From the NCBI GenBank assembly GCA_033344875.1, contig JAWPMO010000001.1, positions 2,257,595-2,321,594 on the forward strand: a stretch of 64,000 nt of DNA, in the 5' to 3' direction. Source of the DNA: Ilumatobacteraceae bacterium. GTDB lineage: Bacteria; Actinomycetota; Acidimicrobiia; Acidimicrobiales; Ilumatobacteraceae. Within the stretch, counting starts at the first letter, position 1, and the number at the start of each line of letters is the position of its first letter. The notes beneath the pieces are model-generated. The model was given only the letters and a program-made list of their open reading frames with translations, did no database searches and had not been told where the DNA came from. Shown here piece by piece: positions 57,094 through 64,000 of the stretch. The position numbers were made by a program, and so were the translations under genes.

Positions 57094-57766
57094 GATAGGC
57101 ACATCAGGCGTGACGACGGACTGGAACCCCCTGCTGCGCGGCGAGTTCGACGAACCGTACTGGGACGAACTGCAGCAGTTCGTGCGCCGGGAGCGGGAGC
57201 GTGGACCCGTGTACCCGCCGCACGACGAGGTCTTCGCCGCGCTGCATCTGACCGACTACGCCTCGACGCGCGTCATGATCCTCGGCCAGGACCCCTACCA
57301 CGGCCCCGGCCAGGCCCACGGGCTCGCCTTCTCGGTTCGCGACGGGGTCCGGGTCCCACCCTCGCTGGCGAACATCCACAAGGAGCTGCACGCGGATCTC
57401 GGCCAGCCGGTGCCGTCACACGGCAACCTCGAGGCCTGGGCGCGACAGGGTGTGCTGCTGCTCAACACGACGCTCACCGTCCGAGGTGGCGAGGCGGCGT
57501 CGCACCAGGGTCGCGGCTGGGAGACCTTCACCGACCGGGTCATCCGGGTCGTCGACGCCAAGCCGGAACACGTCGTGTTCATCCTGTGGGGTGGCCATGC
57601 CCGCAGGAAGAAGACGTTGATCGACGGCGATCGGCACACCATCCTGGAGTCACCCCATCCCTCCCCGCTGTCCGCCCACCAGGGATTCCTCGGGAGCCGG
57701 CCGTTCAGCCGAGCCAACGAGGCCCTCGAAGCGCACGGCCAGGCCCCGATCGACTGGACGCTCTGA
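57092..57766 (+). CDS. ung: Uracil-DNA glycosylase, family 1
   Basis: The 224-residue protein has the UDG active-site motif VMILGQDPYHGPGQAHGLAFSV, the GVLLLNTTLTV strand and the HPSPLSAHQGF leucine-loop motif with the catalytic His. It removes uracil from DNA. The ATG at 57092 overlaps the divergent start by two bases; GTG 57110 (giving VTTDWNPLL) is an alternative that fits the usual start of Ung better. YihY follows with no gap. Confidence 0.95.
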   Translation: MIGTSGVTTDWNPLLRGEFDEPYWDELQQFVRRERERGPVYPPHDEVFAALHLTDYASTRVMILGQDPYHGPGQAHGLAFSVRDGVRVPPSLANIHKELHADLGQPVPSHGNLEAWARQGVLLLNTTLTVRGGEAASHQGRGWETFTDRVIRVVDAKPEHVVFILWGGHARRKKTLIDGDRHTILESPHPSPLSAHQGFLGSRPFSRANEALEAHGQAPIDWTL

Positions 57767-58645
57767 ATGCCCTGGACCGACCATCCGAAGGTGACCGCAC
57801 TGCGGCGACGCAACTCGTTCGTCGACGTCGTCGTCGAGACCCTCGACGGGTTCCGCCGACACCTCACCGGCCGCAACAGCGCCGTGCTCACCTACTACGG
57901 GTTCCTGACCCTCTTCCCGCTGTTCCTCGCCGCGACGACCATCCTCGGTCTGCTGCTCGAGAGCAAGCCCGAGTGGCGGGACGAACTCGTCGGCTCGGCG
58001 GTCGAGTCGGTGCCGTTCATCGGCGACCAGATCGCCGGGGGCCAGATCGGCACGAGTTGGCTGGCGTTGGCGATCGGTCTGGCCGCCGCGCTGTGGGGGT
58101 CGATGAAGGCGTTCGTCGGGCTCCAGGTCGCCTACGACGACACCTGGGAGATCCCGCTCGACGACCGCGCCGGATTCGTCGCGCAGCGCACCCGGGCGCT
58201 GATCGGTCTCGCCGTCATCGGCGGCGCGCAGGTCGCGACCGTGGTCCTCGCCTCGCTCGTCGCCGAGGCCGACCTCCCACGGATCGGGCAGGTCCTCCTC
58301 GTCCTCGGCGGGCTGGCGATCAACCTCGCCATCGTCGGACCGATGTACCGGTTCCTCACCTCGGCGGACACCTCGTGGTCGATGGTCCTGCCCGGAGCCG
58401 TCTTCACCGGCATCCTGTACACGGTGATCCAGATGTTCGGTACCCAGGTCACGTCCGAGCTGGCGAAGAGCGACAAGTACGGCGAACTCGGGTCGGTACT
58501 GGCGCTGCTCAGCTGGCTGAGCCTGCACGCGGTCATCAACCTGTTCGGCGCCGAGATCAACGCCGCGCGGCAGCGCCTCGCCGAACGGAGCGACACCACC
58601 CCGTCGTCGCCGATCCTGGCCGAGCCGCCCCTCGCCGACGCCTGA
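57767..58645 (+). CDS. YihY/BrkB-family membrane protein
   Basis: The 292-residue protein has a cytoplasmic N-terminus (VDVVVETLDGFRRHLTGRNSAVLTYYGFLTLFPLFLA, the YihY entry motif) and about six helices, then the LLSWLSLHAVINLFGAEINAA motif of the last helix and a polar tail. Function is unsettled; some members have been called BrkB or proposed as transporters. The ATG begins immediately after the ung TGA, so the two genes form an operon. Confidence 0.88.
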   Translation: MPWTDHPKVTALRRRNSFVDVVVETLDGFRRHLTGRNSAVLTYYGFLTLFPLFLAATTILGLLLESKPEWRDELVGSAVESVPFIGDQIAGGQIGTSWLALAIGLAAALWGSMKAFVGLQVAYDDTWEIPLDDRAGFVAQRTRALIGLAVIGGAQVATVVLASLVAEADLPRIGQVLLVLGGLAINLAIVGPMYRFLTSADTSWSMVLPGAVFTGILYTVIQMFGTQVTSELAKSDKYGELGSVLALLSWLSLHAVINLFGAEINAARQRLAERSDTTPSSPILAEPPLADA

Positions 58646-58663
58646 CGACCACCCGGCGGGCGA

Positions 58664-59893
58664 TCAGTCGGTCGCGACGTCGGTGACGATCACCGATGAC
58701 CGCTCGAGCGTGCGGTGCACCGGGCAGCGGTCGGCGATCCGCACCAGGCTCGCCAACTGGTCGGCGTCGAGATCCCCGTCGAGGCGCAGGACACGGGTGA
58801 ACCGATCGACACGAGGCTCCGATGGCTCGTCGGCGGCAGCAGCGTCGGCGTCGTGCACCCGGTCGTGCGAGACCTCGACCGTCACCCGATCGAGCGGAAG
58901 TCGTTTCCGGTCGGCGTACATCCGCAGCGTCATCGAGGTGCAGGCGCCGAGTGCCGCACCGAGCAGGTCGTACGGGCTCGGGCCGGCGTCGTACCCGCCG
59001 ATCGACACCGGCTCGTCGGCGAGGAATCGGTGCCGGCCGGCCACCACGTGGTTCAGGAACGCACCCTGGGTCGTCTCGGCCACGACGACCTGCGCCGAGG
59101 GGTCGGGGACCGCCGCCGCACGGCTCTGGTCGGCGAGGTATCGAGCCGCCCACGTGCCGATCATCGACGCGCAGTGCGCAGCGTCGACCGGATCGGCGAG
59201 GAGGTGATCGGCGCCGTCGAGCGAGACGAAGCTCTTCGGATGGCGAGCGGCACCGAAGATCGCCGCGGCGTGCTCGACCCCGACGACGTTGTCGATCGGC
59301 GAGTGCATGACCAGCAGCGCGCCGTTGAACCCCGCGGCCGACGACGTGACGAGATCGGCCCGGAGATCGTCGAGAAACTGCTGGCGGATCGTGAACCGGC
59401 GCCCGTGCAGGTCGACGCAGGCCTCGCCGTCGGCGGCGATCTGGTCGAGCGCACCGTCGAAGAGGTGGGCGACGTGCCCGGCGTCGGACGGCGCACCGAT
59501 GGTCGCGATCGCGGCGACCTCCGGGATCCGGCTCGCCGCCACGATCACCGCCGCCCCTCCGAGCGAATGACCGACCAGCAGCTGCGGGCCGGCGTGGTGC
59601 TCGCGCAGCCACGCTGCGGCCGCGATCAGGTCGTCGACGTTGGAGGAGAAGTTCGTGTTGGCGAACTCCCCTTCGCTCGCGCCCAACCCGGTGAAGTCGA
59701 AGCGCAGGAGTCCGTAGCCGAGATCGGTGAGCGTGGTGGCGATCCGCGACGCCGCCTTGACGTCTTTGGAACACGTGAAGCAGTGGGCGAACAGCGCGAA
59801 CGCCTTGGGCGGGCCCGCCGGCAGGTCGAGCCGTGCGGCCAGGAGGTGACCGTGGCTCCCCGGGAAGGTGACGCGTTCGACGTGTGATGGCAC
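58664..59893 (-). CDS. Alpha/beta hydrolase fused to OsmC-like domain
   Basis: The 409-residue fusion has an N-terminal hydrolase (residues about 1-255) with nucleophile GHSLGGAAV, a MHSPIDNVV acidic site and the His of DGADHLLADP. An OsmC-like peroxiredoxin domain (about 270-409) follows, with YDLLGAALGACTSMTLRMYADRK holding one redox Cys and DRCPVHRTLE the second. Both active sites look intact. It may hydrolyse an ester and reduce organic hydroperoxides. GTG 59893 is chosen because TACCGT lies seven bases upstream; an ATG eight codons earlier is also in frame. Confidence 0.88.
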   Translation of the reverse strand: MPSHVERVTFPGSHGHLLAARLDLPAGPPKAFALFAHCFTCSKDVKAASRIATTLTDLGYGLLRFDFTGLGASEGEFANTNFSSNVDDLIAAAAWLREHHAGPQLLVGHSLGGAAVIVAASRIPEVAAIATIGAPSDAGHVAHLFDGALDQIAADGEACVDLHGRRFTIRQQFLDDLRADLVTSSAAGFNGALLVMHSPIDNVVGVEHAAAIFGAARHPKSFVSLDGADHLLADPVDAAHCASMIGTWAARYLADQSRAAAVPDPSAQVVVAETTQGAFLNHVVAGRHRFLADEPVSIGGYDAGPSPYDLLGAALGACTSMTLRMYADRKRLPLDRVTVEVSHDRVHDADAAAADEPSEPRVDRFTRVLRLDGDLDADQLASLVRIADRCPVHRTLERSSVIVTDVATD

Positions 59894-59900
59894 CGCGCCG

Positions 59901-59906
59901 ACGGTA
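59901..59906 (-). promoter_or_regulatory. Leaderless -10 element of the hydrolase-OsmC gene
   Basis: TACCGT on the reverse strand, seven bases before GTG 59893. Confidence 0.5.
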
Positions 59907-59954
59907 CCAGCGCACATGGAGGTGTCGTCCCGGATCCGACCGGCCGACGAGGCG

Positions 59955-59982
59955 TTGATCCGGCCCACGAGGATGCGATACT
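59955..59982 (+). promoter_or_regulatory. Putative nhaA promoter
   Basis: TTGATC (59955-59960) and GATACT (59977-59982) are separated by 16 bases, and GTG 59991 follows eight bases later. This is one of the few starts here with a passable -35 as well as a -10 element. Confidence 0.45.
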
Positions 59983-59990
59983 GCTCCGTC

Positions 59991-61328
59991 GTGGCGCTGA
60001 ACGACACCTCATCCTCCCCGGTCGTCCGGTCGGTCAACGACAAGCTGATCCGACCACTCGGCGACTTCCTCCACAAGGAAGCCAGCGCCGGGCTGCTGCT
60101 CGTTCTCGCTGCGGTGACCGCGTTGATCTGGGCCAACTCGCCGTGGTCCGACAGCTACTTCGACCTGCTGTCGACCGAGGCGTTCATCGGGATCGGCGAC
60201 TTCGAGATCGGCCTCGATCTGAAGGAGTGGATCAACGACGGCGCGATGGTGCTGTTCTTCTTCGTCGTCGGACTCGAGATCAAGCGAGAACTCACCCAGG
60301 GCGAACTTCGCGATCCCCGCCAGGCGGCGTTGCCGATCATCGGCGCGATCGGCGGGATGATCGTCCCCGCCGTCATCTTCGCCGCGCTCAACGCCGGCGG
60401 TGAGGGCCAGGACGGGTGGGGCATCCCGATGGCCACCGACATCGCGATCGTCATGGGCGTCGTGGCGTTGATGGGCACCCGGGCACCGTCGTGGTTGAAG
60501 TTGTTCCTGCTCGCGCTCGCCATCGTCGACGACATCGGCGCGATCCTCGTGATCGCCGTCTTCTACTCCGAGGGCGTCTCGTTCGAGTGGCTGGCCGTCG
60601 CGATCGGAGCGGTCGTCGTCGCGGCGCTCTCCCGCTCCACGCTCACGTCGATCGGCCCGTACCTGGTGCTGGGTGCGATCTGTTGGGTCGGCCTCCACGA
60701 GGCCCACATCCACCCCACGCTGGCGGGGGTCACCTTCGGCATGATGGCGCCGGTGCGCCCGTTCCGGACCACGGCGCTCGTCGACGCCGACGAGTTGGCG
60801 CAGCGTCCCAACGCCGCGAATGCGCTGCGGGTGTCCACCCAGGCTCGCTCCACCGTGTCGATCGTCGAGTGGCTCGAGTACAAGCTGCACCCGTACTCCG
60901 CGTTCCTGATCGTCCCGATGTTCGCACTCGCCAACGCCGGCATCCGGATTCCGGCGTCCGAGGTCGGCGCCGCGTTCTCGAACCCGGTCACCTGGGGGGT
61001 CATCCTCGGATTGGTCGTCGGCAAGGCGGTCGGCATCACCGCGTTCACGCTCGGCGCCGTCGCGCTCAAGATCGGTTCGCTCCCGGTCGGTGTCACACCT
61101 CGCTACGTGATCGGCGCCGGTGCGCTCGGCGGGATCGGTTTCACCGTCTCGCTGTTCGTGACCGAGCTCGCCTTCGGTGAAGAACTCGTCGGGACCGACG
61201 CACGACTCGGGGTGCTGATCGCATCGTTGCTCGCCGGAGCGATCGGTACCGCCATCCTGATCCCGGGTCGCGTCGTCGACGATCGGTCGATGGACGACCA
61301 CCTGCCCGAGCCCGTCGCGCCCGTCTGA
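59991..61328 (+). CDS. nhaA: Na+/H+ antiporter NhaA
   Basis: The 445-residue protein has 11-12 membrane helices and NhaA motifs: WINDGAMVLFFFVVGLEIKRELTQGEL, GWGIPMATDIAIVMGV, LALAIVDDIGAILVIAVFYS with the paired transport aspartates, and ALANAGI in the second half. It exchanges Na+ or Li+ for H+. I favour GTG 59991 on promoter spacing; an ATG six codons upstream is also in frame. Another cation/proton antiporter gene follows. Confidence 0.95.
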   Translation: MALNDTSSSPVVRSVNDKLIRPLGDFLHKEASAGLLLVLAAVTALIWANSPWSDSYFDLLSTEAFIGIGDFEIGLDLKEWINDGAMVLFFFVVGLEIKRELTQGELRDPRQAALPIIGAIGGMIVPAVIFAALNAGGEGQDGWGIPMATDIAIVMGVVALMGTRAPSWLKLFLLALAIVDDIGAILVIAVFYSEGVSFEWLAVAIGAVVVAALSRSTLTSIGPYLVLGAICWVGLHEAHIHPTLAGVTFGMMAPVRPFRTTALVDADELAQRPNAANALRVSTQARSTVSIVEWLEYKLHPYSAFLIVPMFALANAGIRIPASEVGAAFSNPVTWGVILGLVVGKAVGITAFTLGAVALKIGSLPVGVTPRYVIGAGALGGIGFTVSLFVTELAFGEELVGTDARLGVLIASLLAGAIGTAILIPGRVVDDRSMDDHLPEPVAPV

Positions 61329-61377
61329 CCGCTCCGCAGTGAACGAAACGTGACGAAATCGACTAGAACGGTGGCCT

Positions 61378-61410
61378 ACGGCGAGTTCGGCAACCGGCTG
61401 AACTCGCCGT
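61378..61410. promoter_or_regulatory. Inverted repeat before the CPA1-type antiporter gene
   Basis: An 11-bp perfect inverted repeat (61378-61388 and 61400-61410) with an 11-base spacer lies between the nhaA stop and ATG 61421. It could be an operator, a weak nhaA terminator, or a leader hairpin close to the start codon. No T-tract follows. Confidence 0.5.
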
Positions 61411-61420
61411 CGTCGTCCCC

Positions 61421-63238
61421 ATGATCCTCGCTGCCTCCGAATCCGCCATCGGCCCGACGCTCGCCGTGATCGTCGGGGTCGGCATGGCCGCGCAGTGGCT
61501 GTCCTGGCGGACGCAGATTCCGTCGATCATCCTGCTGCTGGTCGCCGGCCTCGTCCTGGGCCCGGTCACCGGCGTCGTCGATCCCGACGCATTCCTCGGT
61601 GGCACCCTGTTCCCGATCGTGTCGATCTCCGTCGCCCTGATCCTGTTCGAGGGCGGTCTCGACCTCCCACCGCGAGAACTGAGAGCCACCGGCACCGTCG
61701 TTCGCCGCTTGATCTCGGTCGGCGCGGTGATCACGTTCTTCGTCGCGATCTGGGGCGCCGAGCAACTGTTCGACATCAGCCGTGGTGCGGCCGCCGTGCT
61801 CGCCGCCGTGCTGGTCGTCACCGGACCGACCGTCGTCGGGCCGCTGCTGCGCTTCGTCCGGCCAAACGGTCGCACCGGCCCCATGCTGCGCGCCGAGGGC
61901 ATCCTGATCGACCCGATCGGTGCCACCGCGTCGCTGATCGCGTTCGAGGCCGCATTGACCGAAGACACGGGCGAGGCGCTCAGCACGATCCTCGGCGTGA
62001 TCGGGCTGACACTGCTCGCCGGCATCGGCATCGGGTTCGTCGCGGCGTACATCCTCGATCATGCGCTGCGCCGGTTCCTGATCCCCGACCACCTGGGCAA
62101 CCCGATCGCGCTGGCGTTCGTGATCGTCGCCTTCGTCGTCAGCAACGAGATCCAGGAAGAGGCCGGTCTCCTGACCGTGACCGTCATGGGCATCTGGCTC
62201 GCCCGCCGCGACACGGCCGCCGTCCGCCAGCTGCTCGAGTTCAACGAGAGTCTCCGCACGCTGCTCATCTCGGCGCTGTTCATCCTGCTCGCGGCTCGCA
62301 TCGAGACCGACCAACTCCGCGACGTCGCACTGCCGTCGCTCGCGTTCCTGGCGCTGCTCGTGTTCGTCGCGCGGCCGATGTCGGTGATCGCGTCGACCGT
62401 TCGCAGCAGCCTCTCCTGGCGCGAACGACTGTTCCTGATGGCGATGGCTCCTCGCGGTATCGTCGCCGCCGCCGTGTCGGCGATCTTCGCGCTCCGGCTC
62501 GAGGAGGAGGGGGTGCGCGGGGCCGAGCTCATCGTGCCGATCGTGTTCCTCGTCATCATCGGCACGATCGTCGTGTACGGCTTCCTGGCCGGTCCGTTCG
62601 CGCGGGTGCTCGGGCTCGCCGAGGCGAGGGCGAACGGTGTGCTGATCGTCGGTGCCCATTCGGTCGCCCGCGGGCTGGCGTCGTCGCTGCGCGACCTCGA
62701 GGTCACGACGATGCTGGTCGACACCGACCCGTACAACGTGACGCGCTCGGTGGCGCTGGGACTCCCGGCTCGGCGACTCAGCGTGCTCACCGAGGAAGCC
62801 GCCCACGATCTCGATCTGCGCGGCATCGGCCGCATCCTCGCGATGACCCCCAACGACGAGGTCAACGCGCTCGCCACGAGTCGGTTCTCGCGCCAGTTCG
62901 GTCGTCGCGAGACGTTCCAGCTCGCCCCCAACGGCGAGCAGCGCTCCGGCGCGCTCCCCGAGGAACTGTTGGGGCGGATCGTCGGCATCGAAGGCCTCGA
63001 CTACGCGACGGTCGACGAACGCGCACGGCAGGGTTGGCGCGTCCGGTCGGCCGATGCGACGCCGTCGATCTCCGCGATGACCGAGGGTGGGCTGTTCATC
63101 CCCCTCGCCAGGGTCTTCGAGGGCCAGCTCGGATTCATCTGCCGCAACGACCCGGTCCCCACGCAGGGCACGGTGATCGGTCTCGCGGCCCCGTCGGTCC
63201 AGAAGGAACTCGACGGCGTGAACGTCGCCGCCAAGTAG
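61421..63238 (+). CDS. CPA1-type Na+/H+ antiporter with nucleotide-binding domain
   Basis: The 605-residue protein has about 12 helices (from LAVIVGVGMAAQWLSWRTQIPSI) including LILFEGGLDLPPREL and LRAEGILIDPIGATAS, which carry the CPA ion-site aspartates. After the last helix a cytosolic Rossmann-like domain begins VLIVGAHSVARGLASSLRDLEV with an acidic second strand (MLVDTDPYN), as in KTN/TrkA_N regulators, then a further small domain. It should exchange monovalent cations for protons under nucleotide control. It is the second antiporter in a row. Confidence 0.88.
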   Translation: MILAASESAIGPTLAVIVGVGMAAQWLSWRTQIPSIILLLVAGLVLGPVTGVVDPDAFLGGTLFPIVSISVALILFEGGLDLPPRELRATGTVVRRLISVGAVITFFVAIWGAEQLFDISRGAAAVLAAVLVVTGPTVVGPLLRFVRPNGRTGPMLRAEGILIDPIGATASLIAFEAALTEDTGEALSTILGVIGLTLLAGIGIGFVAAYILDHALRRFLIPDHLGNPIALAFVIVAFVVSNEIQEEAGLLTVTVMGIWLARRDTAAVRQLLEFNESLRTLLISALFILLAARIETDQLRDVALPSLAFLALLVFVARPMSVIASTVRSSLSWRERLFLMAMAPRGIVAAAVSAIFALRLEEEGVRGAELIVPIVFLVIIGTIVVYGFLAGPFARVLGLAEARANGVLIVGAHSVARGLASSLRDLEVTTMLVDTDPYNVTRSVALGLPARRLSVLTEEAAHDLDLRGIGRILAMTPNDEVNALATSRFSRQFGRRETFQLAPNGEQRSGALPEELLGRIVGIEGLDYATVDERARQGWRVRSADATPSISAMTEGGLFIPLARVFEGQLGFICRNDPVPTQGTVIGLAAPSVQKELDGVNVAAK

Positions 63239-63243
63239 CCCCG

Positions 63244-63618
63244 ATGACCGAGTTCCTGTTCGTGTACGGCACGCTCCGTCCTGGCGACGTCCGGTGGCCG
63301 CTGCTGCAGCGGTACGTCGACGACGAGGGGGTCGACGACACGACGACCGGCCGGCTGTTCGACACGGGTCTCGAGTATCCGGCGGCCGTGTTCGGCGAGG
63401 GCGACCGGATCCACGGGCGCACCTACCGGCTGAATGCCGAACTGCTCGTGGATGCACTGGCCGTCCTCGACGAGGAGGAGGACACGGTCGACGGCGTGTA
63501 CCGACGGGTGCGGGTCGTCACGGCCGGGGGCATCGACGCGTGGGCGTACGCCTACGGCGACGGCCTCGAACTGACGCCGATCCCGTCCGGCGATTGGTTC
63601 GACCGCCCCGTCCGCTGA
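63244..63618 (+). CDS. Gamma-glutamylcyclotransferase-like protein
   Basis: The 124-residue protein starts with the GGCT/AIG2 signature LFVYGTLRPG and has the catalytic-type Glu in LDEEEDTVDGVYRR. It may convert gamma-glutamylamine bonds to 5-oxoproline, though small bacterial members are mostly uncharacterised. It begins five bases after the antiporter stop and is likely co-transcribed. Confidence 0.85.
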   Translation: MTEFLFVYGTLRPGDVRWPLLQRYVDDEGVDDTTTGRLFDTGLEYPAAVFGEGDRIHGRTYRLNAELLVDALAVLDEEEDTVDGVYRRVRVVTAGGIDAWAYAYGDGLELTPIPSGDWFDRPVR

Positions 63619-63625
63619 CCCGACG

Positions 63626-64000
63626 TCACCGCTCGGCAGCGTGACGGCGCACGAACTCGCCGATCTCGGCGATCGAGGCGCGGGCCTCCGGTACGACCGG
63701 TGCCATCAGGTGCCAGACGTGCCACAGGTCGTCGGCCACCCGGAGATCGACATCGACCCCGGCGGCTCCAGCGCGGTCGGCGAACGTGTCGCTGTCGCTG
63801 AACAGCAGTTCGTTGCGCGACACCTGGACGAGCGTCGGTGGGAGTCCGGTCAGGTCACCGAACAGCGGAGAGACGGCCGGGTCGTCGGCGGCGACGTCAC
63901 CGCGATAGAAGCGCGTCGCACGCTCGACCGACGCCGGCAGGATCAGGATCTCGGAGTCGGCATTCGCCGTATGGCTCTCACCGTCGCCGGTCAGGTCGAG
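63626..64000 (-). CDS. 3' part of an alpha/beta hydrolase (Abhydrolase_3 type), cut by window edge
   Basis: The reverse-strand frame stays open to the right edge, so only the last 124 residues are here. The segment begins LDLTGDGESHTANADSEI, a lid/strand region typical of acetyl-esterase or HSL-like hydrolases, and contains the catalytic-acid region NELLFSDSDTF and the catalytic-His region DDLWHVWHLM. The nucleophile Ser and oxyanion HGGG motif would lie outside the window. Confidence 0.75.
   Translation of the reverse strand, partial: LDLTGDGESHTANADSEILILPASVERATRFYRGDVAADDPAVSPLFGDLTGLPPTLVQVSRNELLFSDSDTFADRAGAAGVDVDLRVADDLWHVWHLMAPVVPEARASIAEIGEFVRRHAAER

Overview
The window is gene-dense, very GC-rich bacterial chromosome (most codons end in G or C). 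It holds 60 protein genes with short or overlapping junctions, no gene-free stretch above 300 bases, and no rRNA, tRNA, insertion sequence, phage gene or CRISPR array that I could see. The gene content points to an actinobacterium, most likely of the class Acidimicrobiia (Ilumatobacter-like). The reasons are mycofactocin genes with an NDMA-dependent alcohol dehydrogenase, DUF3097, DUF6458, a HelD-type RNA-polymerase recycling ATPase, an LCP protein, Thr-rich linkers on cell-wall enzymes, and many leaderless promoters of TANNNT type sitting 5-10 bases before the start codon. The taxonomic call is an inference from content, not from a marker-gene search.

Region 1 (1-6366, + strand) is one tightly coupled catabolic operon: the end of an unidentified protein, a creatininase-fold amidohydrolase, an M20 peptidase, an amidohydrolase-2 protein, two enolase-superfamily paralogues and a DHDPS/NAL-family aldolase. 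Junctions are four-base stop/start overlaps up to the second enolase gene. Several of these enzymes have substituted catalytic residues, so the substrate cannot be read from the families. The region also looks less GC-extreme than the rest.

Region 2 (6493-17530) is core energy metabolism and signalling: an ABC-F ATPase, sdhCAB (reverse strand), a membrane pyrophosphatase, a PAS-PAS-GGDEF protein, a ribokinase-like kinase and a diadenylate-cyclase-domain protein.

Region 3 (17555-31392) holds DUF3097, a DUF4349 lipoprotein, an SCP2-like protein, an Fpg/Nei glycosylase, an enlarged valyl-tRNA synthetase, an L,D-transpeptidase, an LCP ligase, a reverse-strand set NDMA-dependent alcohol dehydrogenase > MoxR ATPase > VWA protein, and a PhzF protein. 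Region 4 (31414-42932) has a two-module M16 lipoprotein, a DUF2254 membrane protein, small membrane proteins, Dps, the HelD/HelR-like ATPase, an SDR oxidoreductase and an ABC-2 transporter.

Region 5 (42954-49051) is the mycofactocin locus: mftA, mftB, mftC, then plsY and a reverse-strand kinase-like gene, then mftE and mftF from a second promoter. mftD, mftG and mftR are not in the window. The NDMA-dependent alcohol dehydrogenase 14 kb away is the expected client of the cofactor.

Region 6 (49155-64000) mixes envelope and housekeeping functions: an alanine-racemase-like protein, a DUF418-type membrane protein, a YpfJ-type metalloprotease, a ROK kinase, a secreted transglycosylase-like/degenerate-M23 protein, an IPNS-like oxygenase beside a D-cysteine desulfhydrase, uracil-DNA glycosylase, YihY, an alpha/beta hydrolase-OsmC fusion, NhaA, a CPA1-type antiporter, a GGCT-like protein and the 3' part of an alpha/beta hydrolase cut by the right edge. 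I recognised no dedicated DNA-binding transcription factor anywhere in the 64 kb.
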